64,000 nt of DNA, taken from Lycium barbarum (taxonomy: Eukaryota > Streptophyta > Magnoliopsida > Solanales > Solanaceae). Positions within the stretch are counted from its first letter, which is position 1, and each line of letters starts with the position of its first letter. This document shows positions 1 to 12,809 of the stretch, in pieces. The stretch covers positions 114,810,480-114,874,479 of the forward strand of contig NC_083345.1 of the NCBI RefSeq assembly GCF_019175385.1. The letters are read 5' to 3'. A program made the position numbers and the translations under genes. Under the pieces are notes generated by a model. It made no database searches. It was given only the letters and a program-made list of their open reading frames with translations, and was not told the DNA's origin.

Positions 1-699
1 CTGAAAAGATGTGGACTATTTCAAAGTTCTACACAAAGCACACTTGTGATATGGGTGACCTCCCAGATGATCATTGCAATCTAGATACCAATATGATTGC
101 TCGTGTGTTAGTTGGCGACATTGCAAAAATCCCAAGGTATCCCCTTCGCCTATGTTCATTTTATTTTTGGTGTTAATTTAATGTTCGTCGTTGCTATATG
201 CTAATATTTCAACTTTTTCAGGTACCCTATTAAAGATTGTATTACAGCCGTCCTGAAAGTATATAACAAAACTATTACTAGGAGGAAGACGTATCTTGGG
301 CGTAAGCGTGCACATGAGATGGTCTACCGCAATTGGGAGGGCTCTTTCAAGAAGTTGCCGAGATACATGGCGGCTCTACAACACTTCAATCATGGTACTG
401 TTGTTGAATGGAATCTCAAATCGAAACTTGGTGTGCCCGGTAATATTTTTGATTTTGTGTTTTGGGCATTCAAACCATGCATTGATGGTTTTGCTCATTG
501 TTGGCCTGTAATATCAATTGATGGAACACATGTGTACGGGAAGTATGACATAAAGCTACTAATAGCAGTTGGAATGGATGCAAATAGAGTTATATTCCCT
601 CTAGCTTTTGCAATTGCAGCTAATGAGAGCATTAGTACGTGGGGTATGTTTTCGGACTACTTAAGGCAACACGTTATTAAGGATCGCATGGGAATCTGT
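1..699 (+). pseudogene. MULE transposase fragment (second copy, truncated by Ogre junction)
   Basis: This stretch repeats 25,302-26,000 with only two base differences noticed (c/g near 65 and a/t near 136). It encodes the end of the MULE DNA-binding region (KMWTISKFYTKHTCDMGDL), an intron of about 85 bp with a clear ctttttcag acceptor, and the start of the MURA catalytic core, including SIDGTHVYGKY with the first catalytic Asp. Homology stops at 699, inside the codons for RMGIC, where Ogre leader sequence begins. The 5' part of this copy lies outside the window. It is non-functional because its catalytic core and zinc finger are missing on the right. Confidence 0.85.
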
Positions 700-761
700 T
701 TAATTATTAACCTAAGTTTGTTATGGTTAGAACCTAGAAGTCCCCAGCGGAGTCGCCAAGC
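699..761 (-). repeat. Extra 63-bp copy of Ogre leader plus PBS outside the 3' LTR
   Basis: These 63 bases are identical to 19,001-19,063, the PBS and leader adjoining the 5' LTR. Here they lie on the outer side of the 3' LTR, where host target DNA is expected. The block contains the full 18-base PBS complement (741-758). The junction with MULE DNA at 699 shares a single T. Confidence 0.9.
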
Positions 762-3700
762 TGTTATACCCCATTTTAACCGGAATTGAAGTGGAGTACA
801 ACATATTGGAGATTCCTATATATTGTTTGTTTTAAGGAGTCGCCACCTAATTGATTTTTTACGGTGAATTAGGACACCTAATTATTAACTAAGGTAAAGT
901 TAAAACTAAACCTCTGTTAATGATCTGCTTAACCAATGTGATTCTAGGTAAGGGTTCCATATTATCCTAAAGGGAAGGGGTTAGGCATCCTTTAGAATCC
1001 GTTAACTTACGGTTATCCGACCAAACTTAGGTTAATTAATTAATGCTTAAATAAGAGGCCTGAAATTTAAGAAATAGGGCTAGGGAATGTTGCTAAGATT
1101 TTAAGAAAATATAAGAACGTTGCTTAAGATAGGATTTAGAAAGAATATAATAATCTACATAAAAAGAAAATTTTAAATGCCTTTTAAAATAAGACTTCTA
1201 AAAGTTGCTAGGGCTAAAATACTATTTAGAATGGGATTTGTAGAAATTATAATAATTTGCATAAAAGGAAACTTCAAATGCCATTTAAAATAAACTTATA
1301 AATGTTGCGAAAACTTTAGATAATAATGCTATTTAAAAAAAATGATTGCTTAAAATATATAAGTAGAAGAAAATGTGAATTTGTGCAATGTTTAATAAAT
1401 ATTTGAAATAACTGAAATGCCAGGATATTGATTAATTTTAGGAGTATAAAAATACGAAAATAGCTAATAAAAACCCTCTTTATCCTTTTCATTACTTCTT
1501 ATTAAATGTGCTTCGCTAAAATTTTATGATTGATTCAAACTTGAAGAGCTATTTTTAAAATATACTTGAATTTATGTTTACATATTAGTGACGTTTTGGA
1601 ATTTTCTAGGATAATAAGAATAAAATATGATTCTCTTAACTCGAAATATAAAGTCGTGCTGTTTTGCAAATCAATCATTCCAAATAAAATAACATTAGAC
1701 ATTATAAATAGTTTTAACACATAAAAAATAAAAAAATAAAAAATAGACTTATGGAATTGATTGTTAATCTTCTTTAATCTAACTACCCATTGCTAAACTA
1801 TCCATACTAATTTCCAATAATTCATCTAAGCCAAGGGAAAACAAAATAAGGAAAAAGTGTTAGTCAAATAATATACAAGTTAAAGGCATAAAATAAAGCA
1901 GAGGCATAAATAAAATTAAATGGGCTCAGCCCATTTTTTAGGACTGCTGCTGTTGGGAATTGCTGTGGGCTTCGGCCCAGTATGCTGCTGCGGACTGTTG
2001 CTGTTGTTGTGGGCCATGGCCCAGATTTTTAGTTGATGGGGCTGACTCGATAAAAGTGCTTCGTTGGGATTTAGCCCAACATCGAATGCAGGAGAAGATG
2101 AGTCCCTCGGACTCACGCGCGGTGGTCACGCATAAAAAATGAAAAGGAAAAGGATTAGTAATATAATCAAGGAATAAAGTCAAACGCAAAAGGGACACTC
2201 AACACTTAATTCAGGGAAAACAATTTAAATGACAGATTTACGTTTTTTTTTTAATCTTAACCAAATAGGGCCATCCTTTGCCACTTATCCAAACCAACAC
2301 GCCTCCTGGTCTTAACTGGTTTCAGAACATGGCAATACTGGTATGGATAGACCCTTGAAAACAATTACTACAGAAAACACAGCATTTGGATTATAGTATA
2401 GACACTGTGGCTGTTAGCATCAAGCAGCAGCCCAAAAAAAAATGGTAATCACAGCTGACCAAAGTACGACAGTCCAGGGCCTCAAATTGTACCAAGTATA
2501 TTTGACACCTCCTTGCTTAAATGGGAACATACGGGCTTAAACCAGTGGTGGCAGTTGGGATAATTACCCAAATTACAAGTCATACGGCTTTATAGAATCC
2601 ATGAAAACACACAGCTAATGATGCAGACCCAGGCATGCGGTTTTGGGGATTCCTCACATGCTATTTTTTACATGATATCTCAAACATCACAAGTAAATGG
2701 CTCATATTTATCTAGACAATATGCAGTATGTATTTAGACAAATTACAGACTCAAACATCCATAAATAGATCAATTTGAACACGCAAATCATATTTATGAC
2801 CATGGATATGTACAGGACCTTTCACAAGTTGATTCAATTTCAACCAATCACAGGAAAAACCAAAATTTATAAACAAGTTGGCCTAGAACATCGCAATTGG
2901 TCATGTATGAAGCATACAGCAGGTTTGTTTAGAACAAAGAGCCTAACTTCAGGTTAAGGATGGTTGAGATCAATCCTATGTATAGATAGGCAGTCAGCAA
3001 TCATCAGGACTCAAACAGGCTGCAAATATAGACCTACACTTGTTTCACAAGCTTCCAGAGTACTAGATAAATTCATAGATGCTACAAGTTGCATCTAAAA
3101 TCCTTTAGATCTTTTTACACTCATTCAAAACCAATCAACCTAAATTCATATCGTGGACTTCTTAATCTGAAGCGGAACCAATAAGGAGCATACAAGAGTT
3201 TTGGTCACTTATTAAATCGAGTGACAGATTGCAAACTAAAACACAAATCCCATAGTTCGAAGAAAAAAAAAAAGGGTCATAAGAAGGAGACACACAGAGG
3301 CTGTGATTACTTTCAAATCAAGCAAATGCCATTTAGTCCTAGCCAACTCGTCACTTTTTTAATCTCATAGGCTTAAGGGCTCTACTGGTTATCCGTAGAA
3401 CACTATGAAGACATTATTGAACTCAATACACCGTGAAGAAAAATAATCTTATTGTATCCAAATAGAGACCATTAGTGATTTTCAACTCAAGCACTTGAAC
3501 AAATAGATAGGCATATTTTAGATACTACATCAGTCTAACATACTATTCTGATCTAAAAGAATTAAGTGTACTAATCATACTGTCACATAGAAAGATTTAA
3601 GAATCAACTTATCATATATTTAGATTACAGATAACAGACCAACATGAATGAAGATTTAGCATAATCAGACAGCAAGATAATCGACCATAGGGGATTTAAC

Positions 3701-5349
3701 TATATTAAACACACTTGGCAGGATGAGTACCAAGATCGAACTGAACCAAACCATCACAACATGCTTGGTTAAAACATATTAAGCTATACTGACTTATTAC
3801 GCGTATTTAACTGATAATCAAACTGAACTAAGGCTAATACACCAACATGTTTCACTACATTAAACTACGAGACATACTTATCTAAATAAATTAAACCAAC
3901 TTGACATAGGGACACCATACATTAAGAAAAAAAAATGACTAAAACGGAGGAGTAGCCAAGCGAAGGATTTAAACACATATTTGATTAAATTAGTCGTTTC
4001 ACACTAATTTATAACAAACAAGGAGAGAACACATTCCAGCCGACTAAACCAAATAAACGATGAGAAATACTTGAACGATTACATTTCTACTTTCCCAAAA
4101 TTAAAGACGAAGTGAAGACGAGTGTGATTACCTTCTTCGAGGGGCAGCGAAGTGGGTATTAATCTTGCGATGTACGCTCGAAGCACCTCGAATCTCGTTG
4201 AAACAAACTCGAATCTTTGATTTATATGTTCTCAGATCCGCGAAAATAGAACAAAAAAAAAAGGAAGGCGACTTGGACTCGGATTCGATATCAAGATGAG
4301 ATTGCTACTGCCGAAGAGGAAAGAAAAAATGATTTTTTTTAGGGGATCTTGGTTCAAGATCTGATATGTTTTTAGGGGTGTTTCTCAGGCTTTTTCCTTT
4401 TTGTTCGTGTTTTTCTCCTTCGTTTCCCTCTCCCCCCTTCGTTCTCGTCTACTGTTGCCCTTTATAGGTTTTTGTTTTGTTGTTTTTTTGTACTGAAAAA
4501 GGGAAGGAGGAGCGGGAGAGAGAGAAAATTGGGGGACAAGGGTGAGTGGGGAGCGGAGAAGAAGGAGGGAAAGAGGGGTGAGTGGGAGCGGCGGCGAGGG
4601 TTTCGGGGTAAAGGGTGAAGGGAGGCGGAGATGAAGGAGAAGGGAAAAGGGGGCGCGAAAATGAAGTGAAGGAGGGTTTCCCTTATTTTTGCTGAGAAAT
4701 GAATTGGACCCGGTCCATTTGTGGACCGGGTCAAATTTTAGACTGGGTATTTAAAAGAGTGGACTATTAAATTAAACATGGACTGATCTAGAAATTGAGA
4801 TAAAAAATATGGTCTAGTCCAAAAATATTAGGAATTAATCGGACTTTGATTTGGGGTCCGATAAGTCAATATACGGACTAAGTGCAAGAAATAGTTTGGC
4901 TTCTAAATTTGAATAGGAGACACATCTTGATTAACGATGTACTAAGGGTGCCAGAATATCACTTAATACGGAAGTATATAATTATAAAAAGACCCGGGTA
5001 AAAAATTATATGATGTCGCAAATGACCGTGCAATAATATTTAATAACAAACGCTATCATTTAAATGTGCAAAATAAATGCGATGTGTGTGCGGAAGTTGG
5101 TAGAAACGTCGAGAAATGCAAGTTTCAATAATACTAAAATAACAGTAGCAAATAAATAGCGGTAGTAATACTGTTAATAATGATAATGGTAATAATGATA
5201 ATGCTGATGATAATGGTGATAAAAAAATAATAATAGATATAATAATAATAGTAGATAACAAATATTGATAATTAATAACAAAAAATAACAATGATAATAA
5301 TTAATAATAATAATAAAGATGATAATAATTAGTAATAATAATAATAATA

Positions 5350-5382
<33 letters not shown>

Positions 5383-5488
5383 CAATTATTGGTAATAACA
5401 AAATGATAATAAATTAATAATAATAACAATAATAGTGGTAATAATAAAATAATAATGATAATAATAATAATAAGAAATAATAATGATG

Positions 5489-5523
<35 letters not shown>

Positions 5524-5623
5524 CAATTATTGATAAAACAATGATAATAATTAATAATAAAATAACGATGATAATGATGATTAATAATTGATAACAAAAT
5601 AAAGCTGATAATAATGATTAGTA

Positions 5624-5664
<41 letters not shown>

Positions 5665-5749
5665 TAATGGAAATAACAAGAATGATAATAATTAATGACA
5701 ATTAGTAATAAATGATAATTTAATAATAATAATAATAATAATAATAATG

Positions 5750-5787
<38 letters not shown>

Positions 5788-5932
5788 CTGCAGTAGAATA
5801 AATAAAACGTGGTTGTTAATAAAAGACTAATAATTATAGCAAAACTTAAATGCATATTTTTTAATTTCTCGAAATACCAGAAGTATAAAAAGGTATTTCG
5901 GAGGAGAGGCGGGACAAAATTGGGTGTCAACA
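762..5932 (-). repeat. Ogre 3' LTR (5171 bp)
   Basis: This is a direct repeat of 19,064-24,038. It begins TGTTATACCC and ends GGGTGTCAACA on the + strand. It contains a 190-bp segment (2,798-2,987) absent from the other LTR, a purine-rich stretch around 4,495-4,680, and AAT-type microsatellites from about 5,165 to 5,790. Short ORFs within it show no conserved protein features. Confidence 0.92.
5165..5792. repeat. AAT/ATT microsatellite region in 3' LTR
   Basis: Long interrupted runs of AAT with GAT and AAC variants. Run lengths differ from the same region in the 5' LTR (about 23,275-23,892), as expected of slippage after insertion. Confidence 0.9.
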
Positions 5933-5948
5933 ACTTGTCCCTCTTTGC
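5933..5948 (-). promoter_or_regulatory. Polypurine tract (PPT) of Ogre
   Basis: On the minus strand a purine-rich run (GGCAAAGAGGGACAAGT) abuts the start of the 3' LTR (TGTTGACACC). This is the position and composition expected for the plus-strand DNA primer of an LTR retrotransposon. Confidence 0.8.
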
Positions 5949-6507
5949 CTGGTAATGATGAAAGAATTTTCGGGCAAAGACGTTGACTTAGTAGCCTATT
6001 TTGTCCCGGCTAAAGGATTGTGGAGGACTAAGGGTAAAGAAAATTACGGCCGAATTCTGGTCTCTGAATCGCCTACATATCTCAGGTTGCACGAGAATCA
6101 GGCCGTGTGTAGTTCTGGGGAGACTACGCCACCTATGACTGGCAACTCACGATTTGATGCGAATCTTCGCAAAAAAATATTGTCCCAGTGTCGAATTATG
6201 ATGACACTGGGTATCGTGATAGAACCCTGAAAATTGATTGTGCTGGAATGTGAACGGGAAATTCGAATTTGGAGCTGAGTGTTCGAGGTAGATCTTTGAC
6301 CCTTGTCGAGAAGTCTGCTTGTCCTTCCCGACGTATTGCCCCAGTTCGCTGCCGAAGAAATAGTTCCACGTTGCGCTAAAGCTCCTGCGAAACTAAAACT
6401 AGATGAAAATAGTCAGTAAGAATAAATATTGAAATACAGTGACGCAAGTGCGGTGCAATGCGGCCGCGAGCATGTGCAGGGTACTAATAAATAATAACAA
6501 AACAAGG
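5949..6507 (-). other. Ogre 3' untranslated region, no gene seen
   Basis: Internal Ogre sequence between PPT and minisatellite. A degenerate relative of the 8,650-9,226 repeat unit is visible around 6,070-6,117 (gcctacatatctcagg, then agaatcaggc and tgtagttc). A 91-codon + strand ORF here has no recognisable features and runs against element transcription. Confidence 0.6.
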
Positions 6508-7915
6508 CATGTGCGGTGCAATGTCTTTATGCGAAAATTTAAAAGGGCGGTGCATGACCCATGTGATATATGAAAGGCGGTGCTCAGCCTTATGCAGAAA
6601 TTTTAAGAGGGCGGTGCATGACCCATGTAACATATGGAAGGCGGTGCTAAGGGCGGTGCGCAGCCCATGCAGAAATTTAAAAGGGCGGTGCATGGCCCAT
6701 ATAATATACGAAAGGCGGTGCACAGCCTTATGCAGAAATTTACAAAGGGCGGTGCATGGCCCATGTAATATATGAAAGCGATGCGAAGGGCGGTGCGCAG
6801 CCCATGCAGAAATTTAAAAGGGCGGTGCATGACCCATGTAATGTATGAAAGGTGGTGCTCAGCCTTATGCAGAAATTTACAAAGGGCGGTGCATGGCCCA
6901 TGTAATAGATGAAAGCGATGCAAAGGGCGGTGCATGGCCTTATGTAGAAATTTAAAAGGGCGGTGCATGGCCCAGGCAATATATGAAAGCGATGCGAAGA
7001 GCGGTGCGCAGCTCATGCATCATACGAAAGGCGGTGCATGGCCTTATGCAGAAATTTAAAAGGGCGGTGCATGGCCCAGTAAATATATGAAAGCGATGCA
7101 AAGGGCGGTGCACAGCCCATGCGGAAATTTAAAAAGGCGGTGCATGGCCCAGGCAATATATGAAAGCGATGCGAAGAGCGGTGCGCAGCTCATGCATCAT
7201 ACGAAAGGCGGTGCATGGCCTTATGCAGAAATTTAAAAGGGCGGTGCATGGCCCAGTAAATATATGAAAGCGATGCAAAGGGCGGTGCACAGCCTATGCG
7301 AAAATTTAAAAAGGCGGTGCATGGCCCAGGCAATATATGAAAGCGATGCGAAGAGCGGTGCGCAGCTCATGCATCATACGAAAGGCGGTGCATGGCCTTA
7401 TGCAGAAATTTAAAAAGGGCGGTGCATGGCCCAGGCAATATATGAAAACGATGCGAAGGGCGGTGCGCAGCCCATGCATCATATGAAAGGCGGTGCATGG
7501 CCTTATGCTGAAATTTAAAAGGGCGGTGCATGGCCCAGTAAATATATGAAAGCGATGCAAAGGGCGGTGCGCAACCCATGCATCATATGAAAGGCGGTGC
7601 ATGGCCTTATGCAGAAATTTAAAAGGGCGGTGCATGGCCCAGGCAATATATGAAAACGATGCGAAGGGCGGTGCGCAGCCCATGCATCATATGAAAGGCG
7701 GTGCATGGCCTTATGCTGAAATTTAAAAGGGCGGTGCATGGCCCAGGCGATATATGAAAGCGATGCGAAGGGCGGTGCGCAGCCCATGCATCATATGAAA
7801 GGTGGTGCATGGCCTTATGCAAAAATTCAAAAGGGCGGTGCATGGCCCAGTAAACATATGAAAGCGATGCAAAGGGCGGTGCGCAGCCCATGCATCATAT
7901 GAAAAACGGTGATTA
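6508..7915. repeat. GC-rich minisatellite array (about 104-bp period) in Ogre 3' region
   Basis: The array is built from short blocks that all carry GGCGGTGC(A/G), spaced by blocks such as atatatgaaagcgatgc and ttatgcagaaatttaaaa. From about 7,310 to 7,900 the blocks recur every 104 bp. Around 7,060-7,310 a longer unit of about 175 bp occurs twice. The left part (6,508-7,000) uses the same blocks in irregular order. It contains open frames on the minus strand but no start context or conserved domain. Hypervariable tandem repeats in this position are known from other Ogre elements. Confidence 0.9.
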
Positions 7916-8649
7916 ATGCAGGTGCAGTGCAATGCGGCTGTAAGCACACGCAGTGGCAAAAAATAAAAGCTATGTATTCGAAGGCAATACAAAATATTTG
8001 TGCGTTGATATATATTTGAAGAAAATAATTTGCAAGATTAGCTTATTGTGATCGCCGAAAGTTATTTATATTTGAAGACATAATTGATAGAAGAATGCTC
8101 AAACCGTTTGGCGCGCCATCATTTCAAGGTCGTGCCTATTTCGCTCCTGCAACTTGGCAACCTGCATCCAAAGAAAATTTTGTAAGTTTGGGGAGGGGGT
8201 TGATTCGCGTTGACTTGGGGATCTGGCTCTTGCGCTTCGTGCCTCCAGCTTCGTATGAACTTGTAACCTCCGCTCATTTTAAGTCTTGGCCGACTAGTAA
8301 ACAGTCTGATTAGAATCACATCATTTCGAAAAAAAATAGACACAGTAAACTATATGTATGGTGATAAATAATTTTGCTGAACTCGAAACTGTGACACATT
8401 GTGAAACAAAGCGAATGCCCCCTTTCCGAAGTTTCTTCTGCCCGACGACTCTGTTGAACAATATTCTCCCGAGTCTGTCGATGTTGTCTTACGGTGATCC
8501 CTTTTAAAAAAAAAAATTGTCCCAGTTTCTGGTGCAAGGGATGTTGATCTTTTCAAAATGGCGAGACCGAGCCTACATAGGCTGCCTACGTATCCCACTA
8601 GGGGAATCAGGTCGAGCGTAGTTCAAATTACAAGCGGAAATGCAATTGG
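7916..8649. other. Ogre 3' region between the two arrays, no gene seen
   Basis: Unique internal sequence. Short ORFs on both strands have no recognisable domain. The last 80 bases contain a diverged copy of the neighbouring repeat unit (cctacgtatcccactagggg near 8,585). Confidence 0.5.
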
Positions 8650-9226
8650 GGAGAATAAATGATGTGACCGAGGCCTATGCGGGCCGCCTATGTATCCCCC
8701 ATGGGAATCAGGTCAAGCGTAGTTCAATTCACAAAAAGGATATTGAGGTTTTGTGAGAATGTGACCGAGGCCTATGCGGGCCGCCTACGTATCCCCCGTG
8801 GGAATCAGGTCAAGCGTAGTTCATATACAAAAAGGATATTGAGGTTTTGTGAGAATGTGACCGAGGCCTATGCGGGCCGCCTACGTATCCCCCGTGGGAA
8901 TCAGGTCAGGCGTAGTTCATATTACAAAAAGGATATTGAGGTTTTGTGAGAATGTGACCGAGGCCTATGCAGCTACGTATCCCCCGTGGGAATCAGGTCA
9001 GGCGTAGTTCATAATACAAGCGGAAATAAAATTGGAATTTTGAAGTGATGTGACCGAGGCCTATGCGGGCCGCCTACGTATCCCCCATGGGAATCAGGTC
9101 AGGCGTAGTTCATATTACAAGCGAAAATAAAATTGGAATTTTGAAGTGATGTGACCGAGGCCTATGCGGGCCGCCTACGTATCCCCCATGGGAATCAGGT
9201 CAGGCGTAGTTCATATTACAAAAAGA
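8650..9226. repeat. Second tandem repeat array (about 90-bp period)
   Basis: Seven copies of a unit centred on gtgaccgaggcctatgcggg, cctacgtatccccc and gggaatcaggtc. The spacers alternate between two kinds, aaaaggatattgaggttttg and aagcggaaataaaattgg. One unit near 8,955 lacks the gggccgc block. The array lies just downstream of the pol stop codon in element orientation. Confidence 0.9.
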
Positions 9227-9358
9227 AATAAAATTTGAGAGAAATTCTATCTTAAAGACCTAACCCGATATAGGTTTGTCATGCGTCCCGCTACGGGAGA
9301 GTAGTGCTATTACATGGAAAAGTGTTGAAGAATATTTCATGCAAATAAAAGAAGGTTT

Positions 9359-12300
9359 CTAAATATAATATCTCTTGACGGCATCTGCGTTGATAGCTTT
9401 CGGCCAAATTTCGCCATCCATTTCTGCTAGGATTAATGCTCCTCCAGTCAATACCCGATGAACCATATAAGGTCCCTGCCAGTTAGGTGCAAATTTTCCT
9501 TTGGCTTCATCTTGACATGGGAATATGCGTTTCAGTACCAATTGCCCTGTTTTGAATTGCCTCAGTCTTACCTTCTTGTTGAAAGCTTTGGCCATTCTGT
9601 TCTGATAAAGCTGTCCATGACAAACGACATTCAATCTCTTTCCGTCAATGAGCATCAATTGTTCGTATTGATTCTGCATCCACTTAGCGTCACTTAACTC
9701 AGCTTCTTGGATGATTCTCAAAGATGGTATTTCTACCTCAGCAGGTAACACCGCCTCTGTCCCATAGACCAAAAGATAAGGTGCTGCCCCTGTTGAAGTT
9801 CTCACAGTAGTGCGATAACCGAGGAGAGCTAACGACAGTTTTTCGTGCCAATGCCTGTAATTATCGATCATCTTCCTCAGTATTCTTTTGATGTTTTTGT
9901 TGGCTGCTTCGACTGCCCCATTCATCTGAGGGCGATAATGAGTGGAATTGCGATGAGTAATCTTAAATGTCTCGCAAATCTCCCGCATTAGATCACTGTT
10001 AAGATTAGCTCCATTATCTGTTATAATTGACTCTGGGATTCCGAATCGGCAAATAATGTTGCTCCGAACGAAATCTGCTACCACTTTCTTTGTTACCGAC
10101 TTGTGCGAAGATGCTTCCACCCACTTTGTGAAATAATCAATGGCTACCAAAATGAACCTGTGTCCATTCGACGCGGCTAGCTCGATAGGACCAATGACAT
10201 CCATACCCCAAGCTGCGAAAGGCCACGGAGAACTTGTCACATTTAATTCATTTGGCGGAACCCGAATCAAATCACCATGAATCTGACATCGATGACATTT
10301 CTGCACAAAACGGATACAATCTGATTCCATAGTCATCCAGAAATAGCCTGCGCGAAGGATTTTCTTGGCCAGAGTAAAGCCATTCATATGAGGCCCACAT
10401 GTACCGCCATGCACTTCTTCAATCAAACGAGCCGCTTCTTTAGCATCAACACATCTTAATAATCCTAAATCCGGAGTCCTCCTATACAGGATTTCTCCAC
10501 TTAGGAAGAAATGGTTTGCTAGTCTCCGAAGCGTTTTCTTCTGAACACTGGTTATGCCTTCCGGATAGTCTCCTCTCTTAAGATATTTGTTAATGTCATA
10601 GTACCAAGGTTCTCCATCAGGCTCTTCGTCCACATAGAAGCAATATGCCTGTTGATCGTGCACATTTATCTTGATAGGATCTATGCGATTCTTGTCCAGG
10701 TGCTGAATCATAGAGGACAGAGTGGCCAAAGCATCAGCGAACTCGTTCTGTGTCCTTGGAACGTGTTTGAATTCCACCCTGATGAATCTCTTACATAGAT
10801 CTTTCACGCAATGCAAGTATGGCAGTATTTTCCCGTTCTTAGTGGTCCATTCGCCTCGCACTTGATGAACCAGTAAGTCTGAATCGCCTATAACCAAAAG
10901 TTCCTGTATGTGCATATCAGCGGCCATTCTGAGGCCAAGAATACAAGCCTCATATTCTGCCATATTATTGGTACACGGGAACTTGATTTTGGCTGAAATG
11001 GGATAGTGCTGGCCTGACTCTGAAATCAAAACTGCTCCAATGCCGACCCCTTTAGAATTTGCCGCCCCATCGAAAAACAGTCTCCACCCTGGGTACTCTT
11101 CTGCGATATCTCCCCCGATGAACAACACTTCTTCATCCGGGAAATAGGTTTTAAGGGGTATGTATTCCTCGCCCACAGGATTTTCTGCAAGATGATCAGC
11201 TATCGCCTGTCCTTTGACAGCCTTTTGAGTAACATACACAATATCAAACTCGCTCAACAACATTTGCCACTTAGCTAGCTTCCCCGTAGGCATAGGCTTC
11301 TGGAAGATGTACTTGAGTGGGTCCATCCTCGAGATGAGGTAAGTAGTATATGCAGACAAATAATGTCTCAACTTCTGTGCAACCCATGTCAAAGCACAAC
11401 AGGTGCATTCCAATAACGTATATCGTGCCTCGTAAGGTGTGAACTTTTTGCTCAAGTAATATATTGCTCGCTCTTTCCTTCCTGTTTCGTCATGTTGACC
11501 TAATACACATCCAAACACGTTCTCCGATACAAACAAATACAATAGCAAAGGTCTTCCAGCTTCTGGAGGCACCAAAACAGGCGGGCTAGACAAATATTCT
11601 TTGATTTTGTCAAAGGCTCTTTGGCAATCTTCAGTCCATTTGGTAGGAGCGTCCTTCCTCAATAACTTAATTATTGGTTCGCATATCACCGTTGATTGCG
11701 CTATAAATCGACTGATGTAGTTGAGACGCCCGAGGAAACTCATCACATCTTTCCGACTCTTTGGGGCAGGCAACTCCTGAATGGCCTTTATCTTCGAGGG
11801 GTCTAACTCTATGCCTCTTCTGCTCACAATAAAACCCAACAACTTCCCTGCAGGAACGCCGAATGCACATTTTGCGGGGTTCAACTTCAGATTGTATCGC
11901 CTCAACCTGTCGAAGAACTTTCTCAAATCCGTCAGATGGTCTGAGCTCTTTCGCGACTTGATGATGATATCATCCACATAGACTTCAATCTCTTTATGGA
12001 TCATGTCATGGAAAATGGTGGTCATGGCTCTCATGTACGTGGCCCCTGCGTTTTTGAGCCCGAAAGGCATCACCCGATAATAGTACACCCCCCAAGGTGT
12101 GATGAATGCTGTTTTCTCTGCATCTTCCTCGTCCATTAGGATTTGGTGATATCCCGCGTAGCAGTCAACGAAAGATTGCAACTCATGCTTCGCACAATTA
12201 TCAATGAGCATATGGATATTCGGGAGGGGAAAGTCATCTTTTGGACTGGCTTTGTTGAGATCCCGATAATCCACGCATACCCTAACTTTGCCATCCTTCT

Positions 12301-12809
12301 TTGGCACGGGAACGATATTGGCTAGCCAAGTGGGGTACATCGTAGTTCGAATGACCTTCGCATCAAATTGTTTGGAGATCTCTTCCTTGATTTTTAAGCT
12401 CAAGTCTGATTTAATGTTTCTTTTCTTTTGCTTTATCGGAGGACAGGATGGATCAAGAGACAACTTATGCGAAACAATGTCAGTGCTCAATCCGGGCATA
12501 TCATCGTAAGACCAAGCGAACACATCTATATATTCCTTCAGGAGTTTGATCAATTCTTCTCTCTGTGACGGGGTCAAATGGACACTGATTCTCACTTCCA
12601 TCATGATTTTTGAATTACTCAAATTTATAATTTCCGTTTCATCCAAATTTGGTTTCGGCTTATTTTCAAAATACTCAAAATCCTTAGTTAATCCCTCGGG
12701 TTGCATATCTCCTTCATATTCTTCGGAATCTTGCTCGGCATTTCCTACGGGCTTGCTTGTTTCATTATGTGTCACATTCACAGTATCGGCAGATTTGTTA
12801 ATTTGATTG
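9359..12809 (-). CDS. pol: Ogre pol: reverse transcriptase, RNase H, second RNase H, integrase
   Basis: An intact frame of 1140 codons counted from 12,781, open upstream to a splice acceptor at 12,810. In order: RT with YVDD at about residues 268-271 and VRVCVDYRDLN; a first RNase H (about 410-530) that lacks the usual first acidic residue; an extra archaeal-type RNase H with FFDGAAN (about 570), AEYEA (about 609), GDSDLLV and FADAL; an integrase zinc finger (H..H..CHRC, about 791-832); and an integrase core with Asp about 861 (GMDVIGP), Asp about 922 (TDNGANL) and Glu about 958. It copies element RNA and inserts the DNA. No ATG is needed if the RNA is spliced, since the intron joins it in frame to the protease. 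The apparent initiation codon at 12,781 is GTG, which supports fusion. Confidence 0.93.

Noticed and set aside
5174..5933. Leu/Ile/Tyr-rich minus-strand ORFs (also 23,287-24,039)
   Set aside because: They arise from AAT/ATT microsatellite and are not membrane proteins.
6509..7992. Overlapping minus-strand ORFs of 70-137 codons (MGCAPPFAS... type)
   Set aside because: They are translations of the GC-rich minisatellite. The 104-bp period is not a multiple of three, so similar peptides appear in all frames; there is no conserved domain.
6508..9226. CRISPR-like regular repeats
   Set aside because: Units are long and spacers are themselves repeated; the setting is a plant retrotransposon 3' region, not a prokaryotic locus.
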